DNA of 64,000 nucleotides from Wurfbainia villosa (GCA_025175895.1 CM045990.1:59149704-59213703), one strand, 5' to 3'; numbered from the stretch's first letter, positions 34,239 through 45,556 are shown. Notes: generated by a model from the letters alone, not told the origin. Numbers and translations: made by a program.

Positions 34239-35080
34239 ATGGCTTTCAACCCACTTGCTGTGATTTTAAAAGAAAATAAGCTTATACCAAACTACATTGA
34301 TTGAAAAGAAATCGGATATTGTCTTAATCATGAGGAGTACAAATTTGTACTCTTCGAGGTCTATCCTCCTAAGCCCTCCATGACTCCTGAAAAGGAGAAA
34401 GAACGTTATAAGAAATGGGTCAAGGTGGATGAGATGGCGCTGTTACATTTGGCATCTATGTCAAATGTGTCGCAACATCGATTCCATAGCCACTTTTATG
34501 ACATGATGTTCAATCTCAAGGAACTTTTCGGACATCGAGTAGGGGCTCTAGACAGAGGCAATGAGAAACTTGATGACGACCACCATGATCGAGGGAACAC
34601 CCGTTAGGATCATGTTCTCAAGATGATGGCTCATCTTAATGAGATGGAAGTCTCTGAGCCAGAGATCGATGGGGAAACCTGGTCGATATCATTCTCAGCC
34701 GCTTAGAGTTTTGGAGCAGGCCTCAATTACAACATGAACAAGAGGTTAGATATCTTTGGCGGAGCTTCTGTAACTAAGCACAGAGGGGCTTTTTTCCAAA
34801 GTGCTCAAGCCATGGTCACTGTAAGGTTTCTTCCTCTAAACCAAAGGTAAGAAGAAGAAGAAGCAAGGTGGAGCAAGAAGAAGGTGGAAGTGGGACCTCG
34901 TGCAGTGAGTGAAGAAGAAAAGGCAAGTGCTTCACTTGCAAGCAGATCGACATTGAAGGCGACGTCCCGCCAAAGAACAAAGGTATATCTTCTTGTTTAG
35001 TTGTTGAAACATGTTTAGCGGTGTTATCTACTAAGGCTACGTGTGTAGATATAGGAGCCATGATCATGTCTCGCAATACT
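34239..35080 (+). pseudogene. Angela-like element 1 gag and protease remnants
   Basis: The ATG at 34239 starts MAFNPLAVILKENKL and stops at TGA 34302-34304. The frame continues after it (KEIGYCLNHEEYKFVLF, DEMALLHLASMSNVSQHRFH) to TAG at 34607. Further pieces in shifted frames (KMMAHLNEMEVSEPEIDGE) lead to a degenerate zinc-knuckle region (CFTCKQIDIEG near 34929) in which the CCHC spacing is lost. The protease site, expected to read D-S/T-G, reads VDIGAM near 35047 and is followed by a stop. Neither product can be made in full. Confidence 0.8.
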
Positions 35081-35137
35081 TTGTAGGGGTTCCAAGAAAC
35101 CCACGACTAGCCGAGGAGAGATTACTCTTCATGGGCA

Positions 35138-38107
35138 ATGCATCAATGCTTAAAGGTGGTGGCTATTGCAGTGGGAGACGTTTATTTATCTTTTGATAGG
35201 AATAAAGTTTTGGTTTTAAGAAATTGTCTTTATGTACCTACTTTTAGAAAGAATTTAATTTCTGTTTCTAAATTGTTTATGGATGGATATTCTGTTTCTT
35301 TTAATGACAAAGTGGTTATAAAAAGGAATAGGGAGATTATCTGTTCTGGTACATTGGTTGGCAATTTATATACTCTTGAACCGAAAACGCCCACGATGCA
35401 TATAGAAGTAAATAACTCATCTTCTAAGTCTAATAAGAGAAAAGAACCTTCGCAAATGAACCAAACATATCTTTGGCATCTAAGGCTTAGTCATATTAAC
35501 CTAAGTAGAATTCAAAGGTTGACAGCTGATGGACCTTTAGGTTCATTAGTGGTGGAGGATCTCCCAACCTGCGAATCTTGCTTGGAAGGTAAAATGACCA
35601 AAAGGCCTTTCAAGGCCAAGGGGTATAGAGCCAAAGATGTGTTAGAATTGGTTCATTCTGATCTGTGCGGTCCTATGACTATCCAAGCTAGAGGTGGCTT
35701 TGAATACTTCGTCTCTTTTATAGACGATTATTCAAGGTATGGATACATTTACTTGATGCGCCGCAAGTCTGAATGCTTTGACAGGTTCAAAGAATTCAAG
35801 GCTGATGTGGAGAACCGTCAAGGTAAAAGTATCAAGACATTACGATCTGATCGTGGTGGCGAGTACCTCTTGGGAGAGTTTAGGAGTTACTTATCAGAGG
35901 CTGGGATTCAATCCCAATTGTCTGCACTGGGCACACCCCAGCAGAATGGTGTGGCGGAGCGAAGGAACAGGACTCTTATGGAGATGGTCAGATCTATGAT
36001 GAGTTATTCTGAGTTACCTGATTCATTCTGGGGGTTTTCTCTGGAAACAACAGCACACATTCTGAACTTGGTTCCATCTAAGTCAGTACCCTCTACTCCC
36101 ATAGAGTTGTGGACTGGGCGAAAGCCTAGTCTAAGACATATTCGAATTTGGGGTAGTCCAGCACATGTGCTGAAGGGAGATGCTGGTAAGTTGGAATCTC
36201 GTACAGAAGTACGCTTGTTTGTTGGCTACCCTAAGGGAACGAAGGGTGGTTTATTCTATAGTCCTAGAGATCAGAAGGTGATCGTGAGTACGAATGCCAG
36301 ATTTCTAGAGGAGGACTATGTGATGAACCACAAGCCCACGAGTAGGATTGTTCTTGAGGAGTTAACAGGGGAAGTCCCGACTTCAGTACCACCGGTACAA
36401 GAGGAGATGCCACAAGTCACTGCACCGCGTGTCACAGAGTATACACAAGAGGCACCTCATCGTAGTGGGAGGGTTGTTAGACAACCCGAGAGATTCATGT
36501 TTTTGGGAGAGTCTTCGGACTTAGTCCCTGGTGAACATGAACCGGATCCCTGGACATATGACGAGGCACTCCAAGATAGAGATGCGGTATCTTGGCAAAG
36601 TGCGATGAATTCAGAGATAGAATCTATGGATTCTAATCAAGTCTGGGAGCTAGTAGAGCCACCCGATGGTATAAAAGCCATTGGATGCAAGTGGATCTAC
36701 AAGAGAAAGAGAGGAGTGGATGGGAAGGTTGAGACCTTCAAAGCTAGGCTTGTTGCGAAAGGGTATACTCAGAAAGAGGGTATCGATTATGAGGAGACCT
36801 TTTCGCCGGTAGCTATGCTTAAGTCTATCCGGATTCTCTTATCTACAGCTGCTCATATGGATTATGAGATTTGGCAGATGGATGTCAAGACAGCTTTCCT
36901 TAACGGAAGTCTTGAGGAGAACATCTATATGCGGCAACCAGAGGGATTCATTGCTAAAGGCAAAGAGCATCTTGTATGTAAGCTTAATCGGTCCATTTAT
37001 GGATTGAAGCAAGCTTCTAGATCTTGGAACATCCTCTTTGATGAGGTAATCCAGTCATATGGATTTATTCAAAGTCCGGATGAGCCTTGTGTATACAAGA
37101 GATGTGATGGAAACGTAGTGGTATTTCTTGTACTATACGTAGATGACATTTTGTTAGTTGGCAACAATATCAAAGTGTTATCAGACGTAAGGGTATGGTT
37201 GTCCAAACAGTTTAACATGAAGGACTTGGGAGAAGTGGGACACATCCTTGGGATCAAAGTTATAAGGGATCGCAAGAAAAGGATGTTGTGCTTATCTCAA
37301 GCTTCATACATTGACACTATCCTTGCTCGTTTTAGCATGCAGAACTCCAAGAAAGGTTTTCTACCTTTTAGGCATGGAGTTCCTTTATCTAAAGAGATGT
37401 GTCCCAAAACATCAAAGGAGATAGAGGACATGAAGGCGGTTCCTTATGCTTCGGCAATAGGAAGCCTTATGTATGCTATGCTATGTACGAGACCGGATAT
37501 CTGCTTTGTCGTGGGCATGGTTAGCAGATATCAGAGTAATCCTGGACAGGGACATTGGACTGCGGTAAAGCATATATTGAAGTACCTGAGAAGGACTAGG
37601 GATTATATCCGGGCAGATCAATTAGTCCCTGTGGGTTACACGGATTCGGATTTCCAATCAGATAGGGACAAGAGTAAGTCTACCTCGGGGTTTGTGTTTA
37701 CTTTTGGAGGTGGAGCCATAGTATGGAGGAGTGTCAAGCAGAAATGCGTGGCAGACTCTACCATGGAAGCTGAGTATGTGGCAACCTCTGAGGCAGCCAA
37801 GGAAGCTGTATGGCTCAGGAACTTCTTGATGGACTTAGATGTGATTCCTGGTTTGCCTAGATCTATCACAATTTATTATGATAACAGTGGTGCAGTTGAA
37901 AACTTGAAGGAACCACGAGCCCATAAGGCGAGTAAACACATAGAGCGCAAGTACCACCTTATACGAGATATCGTAAAGCGAGGAGAAGTTGTTGTCGCCA
38001 AGATTGCATCAGAGGATAACCTGGCGGATCCATTCACTAAGGCCCTTCCAACGAAAGCGTTTGATAGGCATGTGGAGGACATGGGGATCATATGTATGGC
38101 AGTGTGA
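35138..38107 (+). CDS. Angela-like element 1 pol: integrase, RT, RNase H, intact 989-residue frame
   Basis: One uninterrupted frame. Residues about 1-100 are the C-terminal side of the protease region (LRNCLYVPTFRKNLISVSKL). The pre-integrase HHCC zinc region (LWHLRLSH...CESCLEGK) is near 110-155. The integrase DDE residues are seen in HSDLCGPM (near 174), RSDRGGEYL and QQNGVAERRNRTL. RT (VWELVEPPDG to about 760) has the YVDDILL catalytic box near 665. RNase H begins near 833 (GYTDSDFQSDRDKSKSTSG) with TMEAEYV and ends LADPFTKALPTKAFDRH. The ATG at 35138 is simply the first in frame; the natural start is gag upstream, which is broken, so this frame is a fossil of the polyprotein. All motifs I looked for are present, so enzymes could in principle serve other copies if expressed. 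Confidence 0.93.
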   Translation: MHQCLKVVAIAVGDVYLSFDRNKVLVLRNCLYVPTFRKNLISVSKLFMDGYSVSFNDKVVIKRNREIICSGTLVGNLYTLEPKTPTMHIEVNNSSSKSNKRKEPSQMNQTYLWHLRLSHINLSRIQRLTADGPLGSLVVEDLPTCESCLEGKMTKRPFKAKGYRAKDVLELVHSDLCGPMTIQARGGFEYFVSFIDDYSRYGYIYLMRRKSECFDRFKEFKADVENRQGKSIKTLRSDRGGEYLLGEFRSYLSEAGIQSQLSALGTPQQNGVAERRNRTLMEMVRSMMSYSELPDSFWGFSLETTAHILNLVPSKSVPSTPIELWTGRKPSLRHIRIWGSPAHVLKGDAGKLESRTEVRLFVGYPKGTKGGLFYSPRDQKVIVSTNARFLEEDYVMNHKPTSRIVLEELTGEVPTSVPPVQEEMPQVTAPRVTEYTQEAPHRSGRVVRQPERFMFLGESSDLVPGEHEPDPWTYDEALQDRDAVSWQSAMNSEIESMDSNQVWELVEPPDGIKAIGCKWIYKRKRGVDGKVETFKARLVAKGYTQKEGIDYEETFSPVAMLKSIRILLSTAAHMDYEIWQMDVKTAFLNGSLEENIYMRQPEGFIAKGKEHLVCKLNRSIYGLKQASRSWNILFDEVIQSYGFIQSPDEPCVYKRCDGNVVVFLVLYVDDILLVGNNIKVLSDVRVWLSKQFNMKDLGEVGHILGIKVIRDRKKRMLCLSQASYIDTILARFSMQNSKKGFLPFRHGVPLSKEMCPKTSKEIEDMKAVPYASAIGSLMYAMLCTRPDICFVVGMVSRYQSNPGQGHWTAVKHILKYLRRTRDYIRADQLVPVGYTDSDFQSDRDKSKSTSGFVFTFGGGAIVWRSVKQKCVADSTMEAEYVATSEAAKEAVWLRNFLMDLDVIPGLPRSITIYYDNSGAVENLKEPRAHKASKHIERKYHLIRDIVKRGEVVVAKIASEDNLADPFTKALPTKAFDRHVEDMGIICMAV

Positions 38108-38140
38108 TGACGGCATAGTCTTTTAGTATAAGTGGGAGAT

Positions 38141-40212
38141 TGTTGGAATGTATACTGAAAGCCTAGCTCTTTTTTGTATGAACATTTTATTTTGGAATAA
38201 GAATCACATGATCATTGTTTGCACTTTATATATTTATTATATATGTGTGCATATTGTCTAATATTTTACATTGTAGATAACATGGTGCTTGGTGTGGCAC
38301 AGAAGATCATGTTATCAGTCCCTTGTAAAATATAAGTAGAGGCTCACGACCAAGATGGTTTTGGACAAACCATTGGCATGGTTGTAGTGTAGCTTGGTAT
38401 TGTTTTGTCTTGAACATAGAGTTACACTAGTACACTTAGGTGTATTGAGTAGGACCGACATAGAGGTGATTCAATTAATTGCTGACTACATAATTGAATC
38501 GGACCTCGGATATTATGTTGTACATGCTCTTAATCCCGATATAATAATGGGAACATGTACTTAGTATTTATTTCTTTGATTTACCAGAGGGTGAGATTTA
38601 GATGGATTAAATCAATATGCTCGGTAAGTTAGGAAATAATATTATTTACATGGTGTGTCGTTGATTATAGGAGGAAACCGTGTCCTATATATTAGGTTGA
38701 TGATGTCCCCTTGAGGAGCTCATAAGATTCATCATGTAAACCCAGCTGGTTGACTTAGTCAACATGATGATAAGGTTGAGTGGTACTACTCGAGGAATTA
38801 GATGTTAATTAATTGATGGTCAGTAAATCAATTAATTGACGGACATTCGATATCTTAAACACGGGGAGATGAATGTACAAATAATATATGGAGCCCATAT
38901 TAATTTATGGGGGTTGGTGAGGTAGTTCAATGATGATCCTCTAGTGGAATGGAACATCATTGATGGATCAAGTTTGTGTGGTTCCGATCCATCGGGTGGC
39001 CAAGATCCAACTCCTCCTTATGGTCCCTATCGTAGCCTAATATAATCCTCATGAAGTCTAGATCCAAGGATGTAAAACAAAACCCTAGAACCAACGGTTG
39101 GGATTAAATCCCTAGATCCGATGGTTAGGATGAATCCCTAGAATCGACGGTTGGGATTAAATCCCTAGATCCGACGGTTGGGATGAAATCCTAGATCCGA
39201 CGGTTGGGATGAAATCCTAGATCCGACGGTTGGGATGAAATCCTAGATCCGACGGTTGGGATGAAACCCTAGATCCGACGGTTGGGATCAAACCCTAGAT
39301 CCGACGGTGGAGATTAAATCCCTAGATCCGACGGTGGAGATTAAAGGAGTCCTAAGCCTAACTCTATAAAAGGAAATCTTAGGTTGGGCGGCAAGTAGAT
39401 TTAGTTCAAGGAAAAATTAGGGTTTTGCCTCTCCAATCTTGGGCGGCAAGAAACCCTAGGAGAACAAGGGCTTGGGCGGCTAGGTTTTGGAAGGAGCTTG
39501 GGCGGCATCAAGAGAAGAAGAACCCTTCTTCTTCCTAAGGTTGGCGGCACCTATCTATCTTCCTCCTCTATTCCTAGGCCGGCGCTCTTCCTCCTCCCTT
39601 TCTCCTTGGTGGCCGGCACTTCTCCAATCTCCAAGGTGGCCGGCGGTTCCCTTTGCATTGGTGGCCGGCGCTTCATCCATTCGTTCCTTGGCCGGCGGTT
39701 GCATCAAAGTCTCTTGCTTGGTGGCCGGTTCTAGAAAGGAAAGGTTTTGTTGGTTCTTCTCTTTGTTCGCAGCGGACAAGGAAGGGAATAACGCAATCTA
39801 GAAGGCTTCTACTCGTGGAGGATCTTCGTCCACACGTCGTCCACGAGGAGGATAGGACATACAGTAGAAGATCGTGAGGTATAAAAGTTTTACAACTTTA
39901 TATTCTGATCTAAGCATGTTATTTTAATTGTTGATTATACAATTATGCATATATATATATTTTGTATAATCATGGACCCCGAAGACAAACACAAAAACCG
40001 GCGATCCGTCCGTCGTCTCTTCCGCGGCTAACCAACTAGAAGAGTTGTGTTGCTTGAACAACTAGTTTGTTCAAGTGACCACTCAAGTTGTTAGCACGAC
40101 GACGAATAGGTTGTGCTAAGGAAACTCATCCCATCCGGATTAATTCTTTCATTAGTGAAAATTTTTATCCGGGGACATAGGAGCCAATGAGCCTCCGAAG
40201 CAACTCCCTACA
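38141..40212 (+). repeat. Angela-like 3' LTR (2072 bp)
   Basis: Directly follows the purine tract AAGTGGGAGA. Near-identical to 30922-32963, with scattered substitutions and one more 27 bp unit. TATA box at 39365-39373. Ends ACTCCCTACA, then target duplication GCCAA (40213-40217). Confidence 0.95.
39080..39344 (+). repeat. 27 bp minisatellite in Angela-like 3' LTR, 10 units
   Basis: Same unit as 31848-32096 with one extra copy of the AAATCCTAGATCCGACGGTT type in the middle. Confidence 0.88.
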
Positions 40213-41412
40213 GCCAAGACTTTGTCTTGGATTAGTAGTGCGGGAAAAATAATAAGGAAAAGATTAAATTGAACGAAGCAAAGAAACACGAAAAGAAGAA
40301 AAACTTGCTAGATCGGTGGTTGCACAGAATCTTAGCGCCCTCGCTCTGATACCAATTATTCGATCGAAGAGAGTCGCTAGAGGGGGGGTTGAATAACGAT
40401 CATAAATCTTTCCTTTTTGTTTCATCGAAACCAAAAGTAAGTATAGTGGAAGTAAAGATAGTAAACAAAAATGAGACTTTTTTTTACTTGGTTCGCAACC
40501 GAAAGATTGCTACTCCAAGGCCCTGTGATTCTAGACCACGTACGAAGGGGAAATCCACTAAAATTCTCCTCCTCGTTGGAGGTAGGAGATGACAATTACA
40601 AGGAGAAACAAGATCGAGGATCAGGCAACAAGCCTACCTCTCCTCATTACGATAAAAGCCTCGAGTACAAGAAATGAAAGCAAATTGAACAACAACTTTA
40701 AGCTGCCGATGAAGAAGAAGTAGAATCTAGGCATGTCGTCGGTGTAGCGTAGTCATTGAAGGCGCGGCATTGTTGTAGCACTTTGGGAGCAAGAATTGAT
40801 GATAAAAAGAGGTGAAATGGCCCTTCTTTTAGAACCCTTCAAACCTAGCTCGTTGAGATTTGGATCTAAGTCAAAGCTCTTTATCTCCCCAAGATAAGAG
40901 GATCTTATCTTGACTTTCTTCGAGATGACCAGTTTGAATAGAAGTCGACTGATGGAAGGAGCAGTCGGCTGCCAATAGCCAACAGTCAACTGCCAGCTTG
41001 GTCACTCCCCTGCAATAAAGAGTTAGCATAGAACTACCAAGTAATGGACATTACGATGATTCCTTACTGTCAGATCTCAATCTAGACCTTCCCCTGGAAG
41101 TCTCGATCGGATCATTGCCTAAGTTTGTCCCCTTATGGAGGACATGGCCTCACCATTACTCTTCACTCAGTGCTTACCTTCGGTCCTTCTAACCTGTCTC
41201 TTAGCTTCTGGATTCCACCGAGGTTCTCCTTGTGTTGCCCGACCACCACGATTTTTTATCCCGAGATTCTCTGGGTGTCGCTCGACCTTAGACATAGCTT
41301 AAATACTTCCTGCACACTTAACACAACTCATGATATAACAATACGAGCTAAGCTTTGAATCTTTGCCATAATCAAAATCTATGTTCAATTATCTGGTGCC
41401 TCTGCACCAACA
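40213..41412 (-). mobile_element. Minus-strand SIRE-like element: leader, primer site and 5' LTR
   Basis: Read on the minus strand: the LTR from 41412 (TGTTGGTGCAGAGGCACC) to about 40358, ending near CGATCGAATA, then primer site complement at 40354-40343 (TGGTATCAGAGC), then leader (CCCGCACTACTAATCCAAGAC) down to 40213. The leader continues, past the Angela-like insertion, at 30921 and into gag at 30877. The LTR end CAACA has decayed to GAATA. In U3 are CAGTCGACTG-like motifs (about 40943-40998, sense AGTCGACTGATGG). Small ORFs at 40389-41358 are not considered genes. Confidence 0.88.
40343..40354 (-). other. Primer binding site of minus-strand SIRE-like element
   Basis: GCTCTGATACCA on the plus strand is the complement of TGGTATCAGAGC. 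Confidence 0.88.
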
Positions 41413-41782
41413 TGGTAAAAGTTTAAATCAGCTGTCTGAGGCAAGTCATAAGCCCTCATATTCCCTTTTCCCTATTCAGTTGAGATAATACAATTATGAA
41501 GGAGGTGCGACAAGTCATGATAGGAAATGTCTGGATAATTATCCCGAGGGAAGGTAGGTAATGCCTTCTACAATGCATTAGTATTTTTACTTATCAAGTC
41601 AAAAGAAAAGTAGGAATATCAATATCCATTATTTATTCCAACTTATAGCTTCAAGTACATGCATACTACTAAAAGGAGAACTATGCATGCTTATATGAAT
41701 AAAAATGAGGGGGCTTGTCAAATGATCGCTTCCTCCTTAGGGATGGCAGGTTCATGGGAAACATAAGGGGTGCTTGGGAGAG
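41413..41782. other. Unassigned sequence left of the minus-strand ORF remnants
   Basis: Flank of the minus-strand SIRE-like LTR. I see no convincing ORF, LTR end or RNA gene. It may be the site into which that oldest element inserted. Confidence 0.4.
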
Positions 41783-42000
41783 TCACTGTTGTAAGATGGT
41801 TCGGTACATGGTGCGGAGTTGGGATAAGTTGCGTTGACAGACTATCAATTCTTGGCAAAGAGTATAGGATCTTGTGGAAGCAAGGCGTAGTCAGGAGCGT
41901 AGACTCTCCACCAGGCTATCTAACTCTATGATCTGAAGTCATTCTGGAGTTGGGTGCTCAGGGGGGAAAGCTCCTCTCCTCGTAAGAGAATATCAGCCAT
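41783..42000 (-). pseudogene. Unassigned minus-strand coding remnant A (coiled-coil-like C-terminus)
   Basis: From an ATG at 42000 the minus strand reads MADILLRGEELSPLSTQLQN, then after a one-base shift IELDSLVESLRS, a TGA, and LRLASTRSYTLCQELIVCQ followed by RNLSQLRTMYRTILQQ and a natural-looking TGA at 41785-41783. The heptad-like leucine pattern suggests a coiled coil. Only one shift and one stop separate it from an open frame, so it was coding in the not too distant past. I do not recognise the family. It may be the 3' exon of the gene represented by remnants B and C to its right. Confidence 0.45.
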
Positions 42001-42622
42001 GATCCGAATCGAGATAAGAAAGAGAGAAGTAGAAGGAGGGCAAAGAAAAGGGAGCCTTTTATGGAATGATATAAAGGGTGAGCTAGTTTCGAGGAGGAGA
42101 ATTACCTAGAAAATGAGGTGATAATTAAAGGCAGCGCAAAGAAATACGCAGGCATTTCTACACGTGTGAATGGGTTGGGGAAGGAATGCTAAAAGACGTG
42201 TTAATTGAATAATAGCCATAATGAGGGGCATTGCTCAAGATCAGCTCTTCAAATAATATCCTTAGGAAGGGAGATAGACAAAGAAAGGGATTTTGCAGGA
42301 AAAGGGCGTTTAGGGACGGTACATGATGATGTCCTCAATCTGTAAGAAGAGAGGTATAAGACCCAAGCAATAGGGCTTTGTCTTAAAGCCATCTCTCTTG
42401 TAGAGGCAATACCAGTCAAACAAAGAAAAGGCCATTAAGACCCTTAGACTATACACCAACTTAAGTGTAGAATTATCAAATACATTCAATAGAAGAGTTC
42501 ATATATTGTCACATTTATTCGTACACAAAGGCCTCTCTTGCTAATTACTCTATTTGGCTACAAAACCCATGATGAAGAAGGTGGCTACTTTCGGGCCCAA
42601 CTTTTCTTTCATTTTTATGCTC
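42001..42622. other. Unassigned sequence between minus-strand remnants
   Basis: No clear ORF, repeat or transposon end. It may contain intron or untranslated sequence of the flanking minus-strand remnants. Confidence 0.35.
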
Positions 42623-43260
42623 CTACGCCTTCAAACGAGTTTCCTCTTTTGCTTGTTGAGCGTCGAGGGTGGCTTTAAGTTTAACCCATTCTTTGGAAGC
42701 TATCGATACTTGCTGGCTCAAGGAGTCCAATTTATGAGTGAAGTCCAATTGTAATGATTGTAATCGATTAGTGACTTGTAGAAGGTCCCCTGAGATTTCA
42801 AACACAACCGAGTAGAGGTAGTCCACTTTAGTTCAAGTGGAGGTGTGGATGGCCTTGAGAGTTTCTTTCGAGGATAATTCCTTGCTCAGGGTTGAAAGGG
42901 CCTCCTCCTAATCTACCTGAGCTTCTTGAAGACGGGATTTGCATTCCACCAATTATTTGGTTTAAGCCTCTTTTTGACGACAGTGTTTGTCCTGAGTTTG
43001 TAATTGAGCTTGTAATAAATTAGCATAGCAGATGGCATCATCCTTGTTGTTTCTCAATGCAGTAAGCTCATCCCAGAAGTTGGCACAAGTCTTCTTCAAG
43101 ATCTCCCCTGAGCTAACTAATGTCGCCTCACATTGGGAAGATTGAGCTAGTTGTTGGGTCATCTATGCTAGATGAGCCTCTGAAGTTGCATGGAGTGCCT
43201 CCATGGTAGATTGATAATTGGCTAAATGATGTGCTGCCTCATTATAGTCAGTAGCCACCT
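42623..43260 (-). pseudogene. Unassigned minus-strand coding remnant B (long coiled-coil-like segment)
   Basis: Read from 43260 down: VATDYNEAAHHLANYQSTME, ALHATSEAHLA, then MTQQLAQSSQCEATLVSSGE and CANFWDELTALRNNKDDAIC (43162-42962), then after stops LVECKSRLQEAQVD, EEALSTLSKELSSKETLKAI and VDYLYSVVFEISGDLLQVTN (42826-42623). The composition is rich in L, E, Q and A with few aromatic residues, as in a helical coiled coil. A TTTTTTATGTAG lies directly before the start on the minus strand and looks like an intron 3' splice site. No retrotransposon enzyme motif is present. Function unknown. Confidence 0.5.
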
Positions 43261-43369
43261 ACATAAAAAAGAATAAAATCCCACAATGAATTTCTCATTG
43301 GATAAAATGGGGAAAATTTATGTATGAAGCTTTATGGAGATTACCACCATAAGATGTTCCCATAAGCGT

Positions 43370-44160
43370 TCAAAAGGGTCCCACACCCCCCAATTGAGTA
43401 AAGAGTTTTAATCCTTGAAGTGTGTGAACATGGAGAGCAGAGTTCAGAGTAAAAGTGGGGAAAGGCACCAAGGGAATAGTCGAGGGAGAGGCATCGCTCA
43501 TAGAAGGAGAGGATTCTGCAAGAAGGAGATCGGACTTAGAAGGAATGGAATCGGGTGGAAGGGAGGTGGTCGGAGGTTCTCCAAAGGCAGAAGTTGGTGG
43601 CAAGGGAGGCAAGGCATGCTCAGCCTCTGAGCTTGGAGATAGGGGTATGGGAGAGGAAGACAAAATGGTAGAACCTCCTTTTGGCAATGGGGAAGGGTCT
43701 CTTGAGATTGTGATGTCCCCTTCTGAGGAGGGGGAGGATTATAGCAAACGAGGCGACAGCAAGGGGAAGGACGACTTGGGGAGGGAGAGGAAGAAACAAT
43801 GTGAGGGGAGGTGTGAGTAGAAGTCTCTCCCCCTAGCCTGGTTGATCTCCTACAAGGAGGAGAAGAAAGGCTCTGCTGAGGGGAATGAGAGGTAGAAGGT
43901 TCTACGGATAGATGAGGAGCCACCTCTATCAATGGATTAGAGGTTGGAGAAGCAAGGCGCACTTGAGACTTTATCCTTTTCCTTTTACCTCTCCTTTCTA
44001 GAGCCACCACATCATCCATCACCCAGATCATGTTCAATACAAAGGATGTTGTGAACTATTAGCTCTTAATAAAATTTGGTACCATAAAGGGTCCATAAGG
44101 ATACGCCACCTGTTAGGACATTATCATCTGGAACGAAGGGAGACAACCCAAAATGGCCAA
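43370..44160 (-). pseudogene. Unassigned minus-strand coding remnant C (basic then Ser/Pro-rich)
   Basis: The minus strand from about 44160 is open in pieces (VAYPYGPFMVPNFIKS with two stops after it, then MIWVMDDVVALERRGKRKRI from 44031). It continues with a Ser/Pro-rich stretch (PSTSHSPQQSLSSPPCRRST) and, after a frameshift near 43690-43740, a second Ser/Pro-rich frame (43687-43370) ending LFTQLGGVGPF. A putative intron (about 43370-43261) would join it to remnant B. The Athila-like LTR at 44185 cuts it on the upstream side. It could be a host gene fragment or an ORF of an unclassified transposon; I cannot decide. Confidence 0.4.
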
Positions 44161-44184
44161 GGAGGTGAATGTCTAGAAGCATGT

Positions 44185-45556
44185 TGATGTGTTTCAAATC
44201 GCAAGCGCACGGTCATCGTCAAGTAATAAAATATCGATCCCACAAAGATTGGTCAAGTGTTGAATGAGTTCAAGGAAAGATTATCTAGAAGAATAAATGT
44301 TCGAGATGTGATTGAATGAGAAAGGAAAACAAACAATTGAGAAACAATTATAGGACTAATTTATGAAACAACCTTAGGACTTTGGTTTTGCTACAATGTC
44401 TATTGTCTTGGTAGTTCACTATTATATCAATATGTACTCTTGAAGGAAACCTATCTAAAGATATCAAATGCCTCTTCGGAGATCGGCTCGATATATTTAC
44501 CAGACTTGGCTTCTACTTTCACAGTATTAGCCCTTAAAAGGATCTTGATTGCAATATGGTAACCTATCACGAGAACCCCAGTTGTTAAATTCAAGAACTA
44601 CTACTTACTACTCATAAATGCCAAGGTTAGATAAATTATTATGTTCTAGGATAGGTTATGAAATCCTCAAGAGGTCCTAATTGCTTTCTGGGTATTCATG
44701 TGTAGTTGGTCTTGATCGCAATATGGAAGCTTATCACGAGCAACCCAACGGATCAATCTTCATAAAAGCCCTTAATTGCTATAGCTCCCCACGATTAGTT
44801 TTACAAAACCGGGATTAGAAAACTCAAAAGCATGCCAATAGGTGATAAGCAAACTTGCAAGATAGCCCATACATACCGTAAAACCAATTCTAGAAGTTCA
44901 TGATCGATAAATAGAAGAGTTATAACAATCTAGGGCAAATAAACAAAGAGCTACTCCCTCATCCTAAGATATAGGAGAATTACTCCATAGTATGGAGGGA
45001 AGATAAAAATGAATTACAGAAAGACATTCGACAAAATGAAAGGAGAGAAAGAAACTAAAACAGATTTGTCGACATCAGTTGAATGTTTCCTCCGGCTTGG
45101 GGCTCCTTCTCCACGGCTGTGCAATTTTCCCTAGGATGCTCCATAATGATTGTCTTGATCCTAAGTTCTAGGATCTCTCCATTGCCTTTCTCCTTTGTTC
45201 CGAGGTCTTTTTATAGCTTTTTCCAGGAGAAGATTTTAGGAAGTTAGTTAACCGTGGCATAACCATACCATTTGGCATGGCCTACCCCTGCTCAAGGTTG
45301 GAATGACTCAGCATGCCCAAATTTGAGTGTGTAGGTGGTACCGGGCACGATTATCCCATTTGGCATGGCCAGGGTGTGTTGGACTCGGGTTTGCTCCTTT
45401 TTGTGCATTCTTGCAAAAAAAATTCATAACCATAGTTATCTGAACTAAAAAGATAAAACAAACGTAAATTCAAGGTTTTATGCATGATATGTGAATAAAA
45501 TATTAGAAAAGTATGGTAAATAAACCCTAAAATATGGGTATCATTCACAGTCATCA
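44185..45556 (-). repeat. Athila-like 3' LTR on the minus strand (1372 bp)
   Basis: On the minus strand it starts TGATGACTGTGAATG and ends TTTGAAACACATCA. Homology to LTRs A and B is visible in TATTACTTGACGATGACCGTG, GGGATCGATA and ATGGAGTA...TTAGGA...GGGAGTAGC. The sequence just outside its start (45557-45597) is CTTGAGGACAAACAAAAG then TTTAAGTTTAGGGGTG on the minus strand, a polypurine-tract context, so this is a 3' LTR. No primer site follows its other end. The internal region was lost where the Angela-like element 2 begins at about 45598. The 68-residue ORF at 45351-45557 is not a gene. Confidence 0.8.

Larger units (their letters stand above)
30922..40212 (+). mobile_element. Angela-like Ty1/copia retrotransposon 1, full length (9291 bp)
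   Basis: 5' LTR 30922-32963, primer site 32966-32978, a long leader with a 218 bp tandem duplication, degenerate gag and protease, an intact 989-residue integrase-RT-RNase H frame, purine tract AAGTGGGAGA, and 3' LTR 38141-40212. It is flanked by GCCAA on both sides. The polyprotein text (YGLKQASRSWNILFDEVI, LVLYVDDILLVGNN, GFLPFRHGVPLSKEMCP) places it near the Angela/BARE group; a closely related copia clade is possible. The two LTRs are very similar, so insertion is fairly recent. It landed in the leader of the old minus-strand SIRE-like element. Confidence 0.94.
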
